Shown here: positions 48,229-57,758 of the stretch, one piece after another
Numbering within the stretch: the first letter of the stretch is position 1
Layout: each line of letters opens with the position of its first letter
Assembly: GCF_002846205.1 (NCBI RefSeq)
Contig: NZ_PHKV01000013.1
Span: forward strand, 17,473 to 81,472
DNA length: 64,000 nt
Direction of reading: 5' to 3'
Source: Xanthomonas prunicola
GTDB lineage: Bacteria > Pseudomonadota > Gammaproteobacteria > Xanthomonadales > Xanthomonadaceae
Made by a program: the position numbers and the translations under genes
Notes under the pieces: model-generated
Seen by the model: the letters and a program-made list of their open reading frames with translations, nothing else
The model's database searches: none
What the model was told of the DNA's origin: nothing

Positions 48229-48354
48229 GTTGCTGATCTCCTTGTTCGCGTGCACCGGAGGTGGTGCATGGGCGCCATTCAACGCAGCCGCGCGTGAAGC
48301 AGCTGTCGAGCGCCATGAACGGCGTGGCCAAGCGTTTGGCTTGGTGCACAGCGC

Positions 48355-48951
48355 GTGACAGCGCACGCCAATTGGCGGGTTGGCCCGGTGCAGCTGTGGC
48401 TGCGCCCGCACCGGCACGGCGAACGCGGCGAGCCGCAGGCACGTCAGCTGCTTGGCCCGGCGCTGGGCATCGACCCGGCGCTGGTGCCCTTGCAGCGCGA
48501 TGCACGCGGGCGTCCATCGCTGCAGCCGGCGCTCCCCGACCGCGATACCGGCTGGAGCCACAGCGGCGAGTATCTGCTGGTGGGGCTGGGCGAAGGCGTG
48601 AGGCTGGGTGTGGATCTGGAGCGCATCCGCGCGCGTCCGCGCGTGCTGGAGATCGCGCAACGCTTCTTCCATCCCGACGAAATCGCCTTGCTCACCGCAC
48701 TGGCGCCGGACGCACAACATGCGCTGTTCTTTCGGCTGTGGTGCGCCAAGGAAGCCTTGCTCAAGGCATATGGGCATGGGCTGTCGTTCGGTTTGCATCG
48801 GCTTGCATATGCACTCACGCCCGATGGCGCGCTGCACCTGCAGTGGTGCGATCCGGCACTCGGCCAGGCCGCGCAATGGCAGTTGCACGAATGGTGGGCT
48901 GCACCGGAGTGTCGCGCGGCGTTGGCGTTTTATCCGTTGGCGGGCGCGTAA
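48355..48951 (+). CDS. 4'-phosphopantetheinyl transferase (Sfp type)
   Basis: 198 aa from GTG 48355. Activates carrier proteins by adding the phosphopantetheine arm of CoA. Sfp-family marks: WSHSGEYLLVGLGEGVRLG, GVDLERIRARPRVLEIAQRF with the Mg-binding Asp/Glu, and FFRLWCAKEALLKAYGHGLS, the WxxKEA motif. Shorter than Sfp itself (224 aa) but in the range of this subgroup. No polyketide, peptide synthetase or aryl polyene cluster is within the window, so its client lies elsewhere; xanthomonadin-type biosynthesis is one possibility. Confidence 0.88.
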   Translation: MTAHANWRVGPVQLWLRPHRHGERGEPQARQLLGPALGIDPALVPLQRDARGRPSLQPALPDRDTGWSHSGEYLLVGLGEGVRLGVDLERIRARPRVLEIAQRFFHPDEIALLTALAPDAQHALFFRLWCAKEALLKAYGHGLSFGLHRLAYALTPDGALHLQWCDPALGQAAQWQLHEWWAAPECRAALAFYPLAGA

Positions 48952-48969
48952 GCCGGCCGCCGCGTGTTG

Positions 48970-50541
48970 TTACGTCACACCGTGCGGCAGAATCGGCTGA
49001 CGAAACTGCGCCACGCCATCCAGGTCGCGCAAGGTCACCGTGAGCACGCCGCTGCGGCCATCGATCTCCACTTCGCCGAAGAACTGGTAACCGGCCAGCG
49101 GTGACGTGTTGGGCGCAGGTGGTGCCTTTTGAAACACCACGCTCGGGCCAAACGTGGCATCCAGCGCATTGGGCCCGAAACTGCCGGCATTGAGCGGGCC
49201 GCCGACAAATTCCCAGAATGGCTCGAACTGCTGAAACGCCGCCCGGTCGGGATGGTAGTAATGGGCCGCGCAGTAATGCACATCGGCGGTGAGCCACACC
49301 GTGTTGCGGATGCGTGCGTGGCTGATGAAGCGCAACAGCGCGGCGATTTCCTGTTCGCGGCCACGCGGCACGCCGGGATCGCCATTGGCAATCGCTTCCC
49401 AGCGCGGGCGCCCGTTCGCATCTTCGCCATCGGGCACTTGCAGGCCGATCGGCATGTCGGCAGCAATCACTTTCCACTGCGCGCGTGAGCCGGCCAGTTC
49501 GCGTTGCAGCCATGCCAATTGTTCCGGCCCGAGAAACGCAGCATCGGGGCCGGGTTGCGGTTGCAGGTTGTCGCTGTTGGCGCCGCGGTAACTGCGCATG
49601 TCCAGCACGAACACATCCAGCAGCGGGCCGTAGGAAATCTTGCGATAGATGCGTCCGTTGCCATCGGCGCGCACGCCGCGCATCGGCGCATATTCCAGGA
49701 ACGCCTGGCGAGCGCGCTTGGCCAGCACGTCGATGTCGCGCACCTGGTAGCGCGCATCCAACTGCTTGCCGGGCGACCAGTTGTTGGTGGTTTCGTGGTC
49801 GTCCCATTGCCAGAGTTGCGCCACCTCGGCATTGAAGCGGCGCACGTGCGCATCGAGCAGGTTGTAGCGGTAGTTGCCGCGGAATTCGTCCAGCGTTTCG
49901 GCGACCTTGCTCTTGGCCGCAGTGGTGAGGTTGCGCCAGCGCTTGCCTTCTTCCACGATCAGCTCGGCCGGAATCGGGCCATCGGCATAGATGGTGTCGC
50001 CGCTGTGCAGGAAGAAATCCGGATTGCGCTCGCGCATCGCGCTGTAGATACGCATGCCGCCGATGTCCGGATTGATGCCGAAGCCCTGGCCCACGGTATC
50101 GCCGCTCCAGACAAAGCGCACATCGCCACGCGCCTGCGGCGCACTGCGTAAATGGCCGTGGACGGGCGCGCTCAGGACGCCGCTGTCTGCATCTTCGAAG
50201 CGCACGCGATAGAAGATGTCCTGATCGCGCGGCAGGCCGCTCAGATCCGCGCGTGCGGTGAAGTCGTGCGCCGGCGACGCCATCGTGCCGTCCACGCGTC
50301 GCGCCTGGCGCAGGCTTGGGCGGGTGTCCCATTCCACGCGCAACCGCGCTGGGCGATCGGCACGGCTCCACAGCATCGCGCGGCCGTCCAGCACATCGCC
50401 GCTTTGCACGCCGTCGGTGATGGCCGGTCGCCCCGACGGCGCGGCCAGAGCGCGTGTGGACCAACCGGTAGCGGCCGGCAGCAACAAACCGGCCCCCAAC
50501 CCTTGCAGGATGCGGCGGCGGGCGGGATCGGAGGCGGTCAT
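48970..50541 (-). CDS. Tat-exported PhoD-like alkaline phosphatase (paralogue 1)
   Basis: 523 aa from ATG 50541. Tat signal: ARRRILQGLGAGLLLPAATG. The PhoD metallophosphoesterase core shows FLHSGDTIYADGP, QWDDHETTNNW, and a late TADVHYCAAHYY. These place the metal-binding His/Asp ligands; PhoD releases phosphate from mono- and diesters using Fe3+/Ca2+. The nearest relative in the window lies just upstream (50718-52379), similar in design but not near-identical, so the pair is an old duplication or two functions. The gap of 176 bp has no clear terminator, so both may be transcribed together. Confidence 0.88.
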   Translation of the reverse strand: MTASDPARRRILQGLGAGLLLPAATGWSTRALAAPSGRPAITDGVQSGDVLDGRAMLWSRADRPARLRVEWDTRPSLRQARRVDGTMASPAHDFTARADLSGLPRDQDIFYRVRFEDADSGVLSAPVHGHLRSAPQARGDVRFVWSGDTVGQGFGINPDIGGMRIYSAMRERNPDFFLHSGDTIYADGPIPAELIVEEGKRWRNLTTAAKSKVAETLDEFRGNYRYNLLDAHVRRFNAEVAQLWQWDDHETTNNWSPGKQLDARYQVRDIDVLAKRARQAFLEYAPMRGVRADGNGRIYRKISYGPLLDVFVLDMRSYRGANSDNLQPQPGPDAAFLGPEQLAWLQRELAGSRAQWKVIAADMPIGLQVPDGEDANGRPRWEAIANGDPGVPRGREQEIAALLRFISHARIRNTVWLTADVHYCAAHYYHPDRAAFQQFEPFWEFVGGPLNAGSFGPNALDATFGPSVVFQKAPPAPNTSPLAGYQFFGEVEIDGRSGVLTVTLRDLDGVAQFRQPILPHGVT

Positions 50542-50717
50542 GGCGTGTCCTTCAGGCAGCTGCAGCAGCGTGCAGGTGTAGCGCTGCCGTCTTACCGCTG
50601 CATGTCCATTCCTACGTCTGACCGTCTCAATGCGATGGCCGACACAGTGCGCGGTGTTTGGAGTGCTGTGGGCAGCCGTTTCGGCGCAGTCCAGACTTAC
50701 GCTGCCGCGGCAGCAGC

Positions 50718-52379
50718 TCAGGCCTCCACTGCGCCGGGTCTGCCGTCTTCCACCATGAAACGTTTCATCGTCGACACCGTGGCGTTGCGGTCGCGCCGAT
50801 CGGAGATGCCCTGCAGCCGCGTTTCCATCTGCCCTGGCGTGACCGTCACCGACACATAGCCGCGCGTTTCGCCGTCCACGTAATGCACGTGGGGATTGGC
50901 TGCCATGGTCGCGTGCAGTTCGACATTGCTCTGGCCGTCGGAGGTGATCGAGGTGCCGACGAATTCGGTGGCCAGCGTTGCCGACGCGTCGTCGGCCGGA
51001 TCGGCCTTCAGATCGGTGACCCAGTACGAGTGGATGTCGCCGCCCCAGAACACCGGGTTACGCAAGCGCGTCTTCGCAATCGCATCGAGCATGCGCTCGC
51101 GTGTAGCCGGGTAGCCATCCCAGCCGTCGGTCCAGTGCCCGACCACGCCATCGCGCCCTGCCTGCCGCATCGGTGCCACCAGCAAATCCTGCGCAATGAC
51201 GTTCCAGCGCGCAGGTGACTGGGCGAAGCCGCCATGCAGCCAGCGCTCCTGCTCCCAACCGAGCATGGTGCGACGCGGGTCGGTGCGTTCTCGGCAACTG
51301 TCGGCCGCCACATGGCCGCCGCGCCAGCCATTGGCCTGCGGGCAGGGTTGCTCGCTACGGTACTGGCGGCCATCGAGCACGTAAAAACGCGCCAGCTGGC
51401 CGTAATCCAGCGAGCGGTAGATGCGCATGTCCGCGCCGTGCGGGCGATGCCGGGCCCGCAGCGGGAAATGTTCGTAAAAGGCGCGGTAGGCGGCAGCGCG
51501 CCGGGCCAGAAAGGTGTCGACCGGAATCGACGGATCCTGCGACCAGCGGTTGGCGTAATCGTTCTGCACCTCGTGGTCGTCCCAGGTCGCCACGCAGGCG
51601 CTGCCGGCATGCAGCGCCTGCAGGTCCGGGTCGGTGCGGTAGAGCGCGTAGCGATTGCGGTAGCCGGCCAGATCCAGGCACTCGCCGCTGCCGTGCGGGC
51701 GCACGACCTTGTTCGCCGCCGCGCCGTGGTTGCTGTACTCGTAGATGTAATCGCCCAGGAAGAACACCAGGTCCGGCTGTTCTGCGGCGAGGTGACGGTA
51801 GGCGCTGAAATACCCCAGCTCCCAGTGCGAACAGGAGACAAACCCGAATCGCGCCGTGTCCGGCATCTGATGCGCTGCCGGCAAGGTACGCGCGCTGCCG
51901 ATCGGGCTGCGCGCACCCAGTGCCTGAAAGCAGTACCAATAAGGGCGATCGGCCGCCAGGCCGGTCAGCTCCACGTGCACCGCGTGGCCCCAGACGGGGC
52001 TGGCGACGGTCTCGCCCTGGCGCACGATGGTGCGCATCGCCGGGTCGCTGGCCACCTGCCAGCGCACTGGCACCGCTGCGCTCAGGCCGCCGCGTCCGTC
52101 CGGGTCCAGCGGGCGGGGTGCCAGCCGCGTCCAGATTACGAAGCCATCGGCCAAGGGGTCACCGGCCGCCACGCCCAGCGTGAAAGGGTCGGCACTACCG
52201 CTGGCGCGTGCGAAGGGGCTGAGCAGCCCCGCCGCAGCCAGACCGGCGCCAGCGATAAGGATGCGCCGCCGGCCAGGATCCGGTGGAGCGAGCGTGGTGG
52301 CAGCGGAATCAGCCAGGAGGGAAGCGGCAGACGGGTCGATCACAGCATGGATAAAGGGCAGGCAAGCAGACACGACCAT
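50718..52379 (-). CDS. Tat-exported PhoD-like alkaline phosphatase (paralogue 2)
   Basis: 553 aa if ATG 52379 is used. The Tat signal [20 protein letters not shown] starts only at residue 36, so the real start may be the GTG at 52343 (twelve codons in). PhoD-type blocks: [46 protein letters not shown] and [16 protein letters not shown], then [14 protein letters not shown]. These bind the metal pair. A PHO-box-like site ends 15 bases before ATG 52379, which would place the promoter too close unless the downstream GTG is used. Expected to be induced under phosphate shortage. Confidence 0.88.
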   Translation of the reverse strand: MVVSACLPFIHAVIDPSAASLLADSAATTLAPPDPGRRRILIAGAGLAAAGLLSPFARASGSADPFTLGVAAGDPLADGFVIWTRLAPRPLDPDGRGGLSAAVPVRWQVASDPAMRTIVRQGETVASPVWGHAVHVELTGLAADRPYWYCFQALGARSPIGSARTLPAAHQMPDTARFGFVSCSHWELGYFSAYRHLAAEQPDLVFFLGDYIYEYSNHGAAANKVVRPHGSGECLDLAGYRNRYALYRTDPDLQALHAGSACVATWDDHEVQNDYANRWSQDPSIPVDTFLARRAAAYRAFYEHFPLRARHRPHGADMRIYRSLDYGQLARFYVLDGRQYRSEQPCPQANGWRGGHVAADSCRERTDPRRTMLGWEQERWLHGGFAQSPARWNVIAQDLLVAPMRQAGRDGVVGHWTDGWDGYPATRERMLDAIAKTRLRNPVFWGGDIHSYWVTDLKADPADDASATLATEFVGTSITSDGQSNVELHATMAANPHVHYVDGETRGYVSVTVTPGQMETRLQGISDRRDRNATVSTMKRFMVEDGRPGAVEA

Positions 52380-52393
52380 GCTGGGGTCACGGC

Positions 52394-52411
52394 ATGTCAG
52401 TTTTGTGTCAC
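52394..52411 (-). promoter_or_regulatory. PHO-box-like element before the second phosphatase gene
   Basis: Read on the minus strand: GTGACAC-AAAA-CTGACAT, two heptamers with the right four-base spacer. The second matches the CTGTCAT consensus at six of seven positions, the first at four. It overlaps the palindrome TGTCACGCGTGACA (52406-52419), which may be a separate site. Confidence 0.45.
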
Positions 52412-52572
52412 GCGTGACAGCGTCACTGCCGCTCGTTCAGCAGAGGCCGCCACGGCGTAGGACGAGCATCACGCAGCAGGTGAGCGACCTGCGGAGGCAA
52501 CCACGCCAGCCCTCGCAGTACCGTCCCCATCGTTACGCGCATGCCCGCCAGCCCAGCTGCGATAATTGCGCC

Positions 52573-53211
52573 ATGAACGATGCCGCACTTGCCCCCGAGG
52601 TCTCCGCCGCGCTCGAACGCGGCCTGCAGGCCCAATCCCTGGATGCGGCCTTCGCCGCGCCGCTGTTGCGCTACCTGGCCTTGCTGGTGCGCTGGAACAA
52701 GACCTACAACCTCACCGCCGTGCGCGACCCGCGCGAGATGGTCACCCGCCATCTGCTCGACTCGCTGGCCATGCAGCCCTACATCGCCAGCGGCACCCTG
52801 GCCGACCTCGGCACCGGCCCCGGCCTGCCCGGCATCCCGTTGGCGATCACCCGCCCGCAGCTGCAGGTGACGCTGGTGGAAAGCAATGGCAAGAAGGCGC
52901 GCTTCATGCGCGAGGCCCTGCGCCATCTGGAGCTGCGCAACGCCCGCGTGGCCGAATCGCGCGCCGAAGCGCTGGACGAGCCAGCCGCCTACGACCACCT
53001 CACCGCACGCGCGCTGGATACGCTGGCCGGCATCATCGCCGTCGGCGGCCACCTGCTGCGCCCGGGCGGCAGCTTGTTGGCGATGAAGGGCGTTTATCCG
53101 CACGAAGAAATCACCGCACTGCCCGACGGCTGGAGCGTGGCCGAGGTGCACCCGCTGCAGGTGCCCGGTCTGGAGGGCGAGCGGCACCTGGTGGTGGTGC
53201 GCAAGGCCTGA
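52573..53211 (+). CDS. rsmG: 16S rRNA (guanine527-N7)-methyltransferase RsmG
   Basis: 212 aa from ATG 52573. The SAM loop [16 protein letters not shown] is typical, preceded by [20 protein letters not shown] and HLLDSLAM. The later [20 protein letters not shown] is the second signature. Methylates N7 of G527 in the 530 loop of 16S rRNA; loss gives low-level streptomycin resistance. In many bacteria it sits with parAB, but here it stands alone between the phosphatases and the DUF885 gene. Confidence 0.95.
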   Translation: MNDAALAPEVSAALERGLQAQSLDAAFAAPLLRYLALLVRWNKTYNLTAVRDPREMVTRHLLDSLAMQPYIASGTLADLGTGPGLPGIPLAITRPQLQVTLVESNGKKARFMREALRHLELRNARVAESRAEALDEPAAYDHLTARALDTLAGIIAVGGHLLRPGGSLLAMKGVYPHEEITALPDGWSVAEVHPLQVPGLEGERHLVVVRKA

Positions 53212-53253
53212 TCCGAAGCTACGTTTACCGGCCTCGAGCGGCCCTCACGCCAA

Positions 53254-53396
53254 CCCTCTCCCGCAAGCGGGAGAGGGGGCGATACTGCCCTCGCCAAGCA
53301 CGTCACGTCCTTTACCTCCGGCGAAGAGGTGACGAACGGCTTCTGACAAGCCCACCACGTCGCTTCCCCCGAAGGTGCCCGCAGGGCGGATGGGGG
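53254..53396. repeat. Xanthomonad intergenic hairpin repeats (two pieces)
   Basis: CCCTCTCCCGCAAGCGGGAG plus AGGG (53254-53277) is a nearly perfect hairpin about 40 bp beyond the rsmG stop and likely its terminator. The 'GAAGGTGCCCGCAGGGCGGATGGGGG' piece at 53371-53396 is the other half of the element, separated by about 95 bp instead of being adjacent as at 29.6 kb. Confidence 0.75.
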
Positions 53397-53544
53397 CAGT
53401 CCCTGACTCGCCCCGCCATATCGGTCCAGCCGCCGACACTCCAGCCACACCCGTGCGCCGGCCCGCGTTGGGACTTCCGGCCCATGGCAGCACGCCCGGG
53501 TGCTGCCATGATCGGGCGTTCGCTCCAGATCAGGCTTTCCGCAC

Positions 53545-55359
53545 GTGACCTCTTCGCTCGCCACTGCCCTCGCGCTCGCCCTGTTGGGCACCTCGTTCGC
53601 CGCCACGACCCAGGCTGCCACACCACCGACTCCGGCCACACTGACCGCCGAAGCACCTGCCGACGCGCGCTTCCGCGCCATCTATGAAAAAGAGTGGGCC
53701 TGGCGCCAGGCCGAGACCGGCCAGGCCGACGAAGACAGCGACACCACTGGCGACAACACGCATCTGCCCGATGTCAGCGCGGCCGCGCAGCAAGCACGGC
53801 TGGCCGTGTGGGACGGCGTGCTCAAGCAGCTCGACGGTATCGACCCGAAGCAGCTCTCGCCGGCCAATCAGATCAACTTCGCCATTTACCGCCCGCAGGT
53901 GGAGAACCTGGCGGCCGAAGTGCGTCTGCGTGCCTACGAGATGCCGTTCAATTCCGATAGTTCGTTCTGGTCGAATCTGGGCTTCATGGCGCAGCGGCCG
54001 ATGAAGACCGCGGCCGAGTACCGCGCTTACATCGCGCGTCTGAACGATGTGCCGCGCTACTTCGACCAGCAGATGGTCAACATGCGCGCCGGCCTGGCCC
54101 GCGGATTCAGTGTGCCCCGCGCAGTGCTGGACGGGCGCGATGTGTCCATCGCCACCGTGGCCGATGTCAAAGACCCCACCGAATCGACCTTCTACGCACC
54201 GTTCAAGCAGCTGCCTGCGCAGATCCCCGCCGCCGAGCAGGCGCAACTGCGCGAACAGGCCAAGGCGGCGCTGCGCGCGCAGGTCCTTCCGGCGTACAGC
54301 AAGTTGCTGACCTTCTTTCGCAACGAGTACATGCCCAAGGCACGCACCACGCTGGCCGCCGAAGCATTGCCCGGCGGCAAGGCGTTCTATCTGCAGCAGA
54401 TCCGCGAATACACCACGCTGGAACTTAGCCCTGAGCAGATTCATCAGATTGGCCTGGACGAAGTGGCGCGTATCCAGACCCAGATGAACGCGATCATCAA
54501 ACAGGTGGGTTTCAAAGGCACGTTCGCGCAGTTCCTGGCCTTCCTGCGCACTGATCCACAGTTCTACGCCAAGACCCCGCAAGAGTTGCTCGATCGCGCC
54601 GCGTGGATTTCCAAGCGCGTGGATGGGCAGGTGGGCAAGTTCATCGGCACGCTGCCGCGCGGGCGCTTCACCATCAAGCCGGTGCCCGACGATATCGCCC
54701 CGTTCTGGACCGCTGGCCGCGGTGGTGCCACCACCTACTGGGTCAACACTTACAACCTGCCATCGCGGCCGTTGTACAACCTGCCGGCGCTGACCCTGCA
54801 TGAGTCCTCGCCGGGTCATTCGCTGCAGGGATCGCTGGCGCTCGAGCAGGGCGAGCAACCGGCTTTCCGGCGTGAGAACTACATCTCCGCCTACGGCGAG
54901 GGCTGGGCGCTGTACACCGAGAAGCTCGGCCAGGAGATGGGCATCTACGAAACACCGTACGAAGAGTTCGGCCGGCTCACCTACGAGATGTGGCGCGCCT
55001 GCCGGTTGGTGATCGACACCGGCGTGCACCACGACGGCTGGAGCCGCGCGCAGGCACTGGCCTATCTGCGCGACCGCACCGCGCTCAGCGAGCACGAAGT
55101 CACCACCGAAGTGGACCGTTACATCTCCTGGCCCGGCCAGGCACTGAGCTACAAGCTGGGCGAGATCACCATCGTCAAGCTGCGTGGCGAAGCTGAAAAG
55201 GCGCTAGGCGATCGCTTCGACATCAAGGCCTTCCACGATGTGGTGCTGCGCCAGGGCTCGGTCACCTTGCCGGTGCTGGAGCAGCAGGTGCGTGCCTTCA
55301 TCGCCGAAAGCAAGGCACGCCCGATAGACGCCAAACCGGTCCGTCGCGCGGCGCCGTGA
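53545..55359 (+). CDS. Exported DUF885-family metallopeptidase-like protein
   Basis: 604 aa from GTG 53545. Signal peptide LATALALALLGTSFAATTQA. The body is all-alpha DUF885; the metal motif is HESSPGH (near residue 426), an HExxxGH variant with EGWALYTEKLG further on giving the third ligand. Related proteins are predicted M3-like carboxypeptidases or oligopeptidases, secreted by xanthomonads. GTG is chosen because the signal peptide begins there. Substrate unknown. Flanked by repeat elements on both sides. Confidence 0.82.
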   Translation: MTSSLATALALALLGTSFAATTQAATPPTPATLTAEAPADARFRAIYEKEWAWRQAETGQADEDSDTTGDNTHLPDVSAAAQQARLAVWDGVLKQLDGIDPKQLSPANQINFAIYRPQVENLAAEVRLRAYEMPFNSDSSFWSNLGFMAQRPMKTAAEYRAYIARLNDVPRYFDQQMVNMRAGLARGFSVPRAVLDGRDVSIATVADVKDPTESTFYAPFKQLPAQIPAAEQAQLREQAKAALRAQVLPAYSKLLTFFRNEYMPKARTTLAAEALPGGKAFYLQQIREYTTLELSPEQIHQIGLDEVARIQTQMNAIIKQVGFKGTFAQFLAFLRTDPQFYAKTPQELLDRAAWISKRVDGQVGKFIGTLPRGRFTIKPVPDDIAPFWTAGRGGATTYWVNTYNLPSRPLYNLPALTLHESSPGHSLQGSLALEQGEQPAFRRENYISAYGEGWALYTEKLGQEMGIYETPYEEFGRLTYEMWRACRLVIDTGVHHDGWSRAQALAYLRDRTALSEHEVTTEVDRYISWPGQALSYKLGEITIVKLRGEAEKALGDRFDIKAFHDVVLRQGSVTLPVLEQQVRAFIAESKARPIDAKPVRRAAP

Positions 55360-55425
55360 TGCCCGGGGGCATCTTGAGCGGCTGACAGGACCACTTTGGA
55401 GCGTCTGGTCTTTGGCTTGGTTGCA

Positions 55426-55535
55426 GGGCCCTTGCCCGCCCACCATCGCAGGACACGCCGCAAGTACGTCCTTGTAGGCTCTTACGCGGCATCCATGCCG
55501 CGTAAGGTCCCGCGACGGTGGGCGGGCAAGGACCC
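55426..55535. repeat. Nested inverted-repeat element (possible miniature mobile element)
   Basis: Arms of 29 bases at 55426-55454 and 55507-55535 pair with three mismatches; they start GGGCCCTTGCCCGCCCACC. Inside is a perfect 26-base palindrome (55481-55506: CTTACGCGGCAT-CC and complement). No open frame. The size (110 bp) and nesting suggest a dispersed, perhaps transposase-dependent or REP-like element. Confidence 0.7.
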
Positions 55536-55693
55536 GTCGAGATGGTCGGTGTGCGTGGTTACAAGCAGCGCATGAAATGGGGTGGTTGGACTACGGCACA
55601 TCCAGTCGGTTGCCAACGCCAGATGATCGGCAAGCAGGTTTCGCTAAGCTACCGACCAACGCCCTGGTGCGGTGTCCTCGCCGATTGCGGGAC

Positions 55694-55719
55694 CCTTGGC
55701 GGCATGGATGCCGCCAAGG
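55694..55719. repeat. 26-base palindrome, relative of the element at 55426
   Basis: CCTTGGCGGCAT-GG-ATGCCGCCAAGG is a perfect palindrome with the same GCGGCAT core as the one at 55481-55506. It lies 147 bp before the metal-resistance leader gene. The rest of 55536-55865 carries no gene. Confidence 0.65.
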
Positions 55720-55865
55720 AGCCTCCACTGACGGATTCACGGCGTGTCCCGCGAGCGGTGAGGGCATCGCGTCCTCGACGCACCACGGCTTTTGCCCTGC
55801 GCTTTGAACGTAGCTCGGCTGTACATGCGATTGTGTAACTGCCCCGGCCCCGATACGCTGCGCCC

Positions 55866-56249
55866 ATGCTGCTTCGTCGCGCCCGTCGATTGCCCCCCTT
55901 GCTGCGCCTGATCGCGTTGCTGGTGCTGGTCATGGGCGTGCTTGTCGCACCGGTCGCTTGCGCGCTGGGTGATGTGCATGCGTTGGCGCACGACCAGGCA
56001 CATCTGGACGACACCGCACCGCATGGCCATGACGGCGCCGACGAAGGCGATGCCGGCGAACGCGACGGTGCGGGTTTGATGCATGCCTTGATGCACAGCG
56101 GCTATTGCCACGGGCACAGCCCGGCCATGCTGCCGGCGCTTGCCTGGGGTCCGTTGCCTGCGCGCGCGCACGGGCAGCCGCCCGTGCTGACCACCGATTA
56201 CCGCTCGCGTCTGAGCGAGACCGGGTTGCGTCCTCCGATCACGGTCTGA
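55866..56249 (+). CDS. Small His-rich secreted protein at the head of the metal-efflux locus (CzcI-like position)
   Basis: 127 aa from ATG 55866. Hydrophobic signal (LIALLVLVMGVLVAPVACA), then a His/Asp-rich mature part: DVHALAHDQAHLDDTAPHGH, LMHALMHSGYCHGHSP. The many histidines suggest metal binding in the periplasm. In Cupriavidus the czc operon opens with the small exported protein CzcI; position and size match, though homology is not proven. The gene is 55 bp ahead of czcC on the same strand, so co-transcription is likely. Confidence 0.7.
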   Translation: MLLRRARRLPPLLRLIALLVLVMGVLVAPVACALGDVHALAHDQAHLDDTAPHGHDGADEGDAGERDGAGLMHALMHSGYCHGHSPAMLPALAWGPLPARAHGQPPVLTTDYRSRLSETGLRPPITV

Positions 56250-56304
56250 TGCACCGCCGGCAACTGCCGGCCTGTCCATCGATCCCGATTCCGGAGACAC
56301 CCTC

Positions 56305-57576
56305 ATGTGGTTGCGACTGACGGCGCTTGCCGTCTTCGCGGTTGCGCCGTGCGCCAATGCGCAGGACCTGCCGCCCAAACCCGTGCTGACCCTGGACGAC
56401 GCCATTGCGCGCGTTGCCCGCCAGCACCCCGATCTGCGCCTGGCCGATGGCCAACGCGCGGTCCTCACCGCCGACGCCGAACGCGACGCACTGCGTCCGC
56501 CGTTGCGCATCGGCGCCGAACTGGAAAACGTGTTCGGCACCGGCCCCACCCGCGCGCTGGACCAGGCGGAACTCACCGTCACCCTGGCCGGCGTGCTGGA
56601 ACGCGGCGGCAAGCTCGACGCGCGCCGCACCCTGGCGCAAGCGCGTATCGACACGCTGGCGCCGCAACGCGCCCTGGCCCGGCTGGATGTGCTGGCCGAA
56701 GTGGCGCGGCGCTACCTGGCCATCGGCATGGCCACGCAGCGGCACGCAGTGGCGCTGGAAACGCTGGCCCAGCGCCAACGCACCGCCAGTGCTGCGCGCC
56801 AACGGCTGCAGGCCGGCGCGTCGCCGGAATCGGTGTTGCTGACCGCCCAGGCCTTGCAGGCGCGCGCAGAACTCGAACGCGACCGCGCTCAACAGGAACT
56901 ACTCGCCGCACGCCGCCAATTGGCGGTGTTGTGGGGCGAGCGCACATCGGACGTCGGCGCCATCACCGGCGACCCGTTGCAGCTACCGGACATTCCCGAG
57001 TTCGAGGTGTTGGCGCAGTTGCTCGATGCCACGCCGGAACTGGCGCGTTTGAATGGCGAACAGCGCGTGCGCGAGGCACGTGTGCGCTTGGCACGCAGCC
57101 AGGCGCGCCCGGATCTGGACTGGCAGGTGGGCGTACGTCGGCTCGAAGGTAACGACGCCACAGCGTTGCTCGGCAGCGTCTCGCTGGCGTTGGGTGGCGC
57201 AGCACGCGCGCAGCCGGAGATCCGCGCCGCCGAAGCGGAGCTGTCGTTGCTGGATCTGGAACGTCAATCGCAGGCGCTGACGCTCTACGCAACGCTGGCC
57301 GACGCGCATGGCCGCTACCGTGCTGCACAGTTGGAAGTCACGCGCATGCGCAGCGATGTGCTGCCCGCACTCGCACGTGCCGATGCCGCCGCCGAGCGCG
57401 CTTATCGCGCCGGCGCCACCAGTTATCTGGACTGGGCGCAGCTGCAGGCGCAACGCAGCGATGCACGTCAGCAGCAACTGGCCGCCGCACTGGACGCGCA
57501 GACCGCGTTGATCGAAATCCAGCGCCTGACCGGGCAGCCGTTCGTCATTGATCCCGCAGCGCAGGTGACGCCATGA
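56305..57576 (+). CDS. czcC: Outer-membrane factor of heavy-metal efflux, CzcC-like
   Basis: 423 aa from ATG 56305 with a signal peptide (LTALAVFAVAPCANA). TolC-fold: long alpha-helical, duplicated layout with LTLDDAIARVARQHPDLRLA near the start and RAYRAGATSYLDWAQLQAQR in the second half. Forms the channel that crosses the periplasm and outer membrane, receiving metal from the CzcBA pump. Its stop (57574-57576) is followed by a frame that overlaps at ATGA 57573, but the real czcB start is probably 180 bp on. Confidence 0.88.
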   Translation: MWLRLTALAVFAVAPCANAQDLPPKPVLTLDDAIARVARQHPDLRLADGQRAVLTADAERDALRPPLRIGAELENVFGTGPTRALDQAELTVTLAGVLERGGKLDARRTLAQARIDTLAPQRALARLDVLAEVARRYLAIGMATQRHAVALETLAQRQRTASAARQRLQAGASPESVLLTAQALQARAELERDRAQQELLAARRQLAVLWGERTSDVGAITGDPLQLPDIPEFEVLAQLLDATPELARLNGEQRVREARVRLARSQARPDLDWQVGVRRLEGNDATALLGSVSLALGGAARAQPEIRAAEAELSLLDLERQSQALTLYATLADAHGRYRAAQLEVTRMRSDVLPALARADAAAERAYRAGATSYLDWAQLQAQRSDARQQQLAAALDAQTALIEIQRLTGQPFVIDPAAQVTP

Positions 57577-57758
57577 ACGCTGTTTCAGTACTGCGTTTTC
57601 ATGCCGCGTGCGTGGGCCTGGTTGGAATCGCTGCATTCGCAGTGATGTCGGCACCCAGCGCTCGCGAAACGATGCCCACGCCTGGCGCATTTCCAGCGCA
57701 ACGCATCTCTATTCGTTCGCCCGATTCAACGCGCCGGCGCCAACCAGGATTCCCTTCG

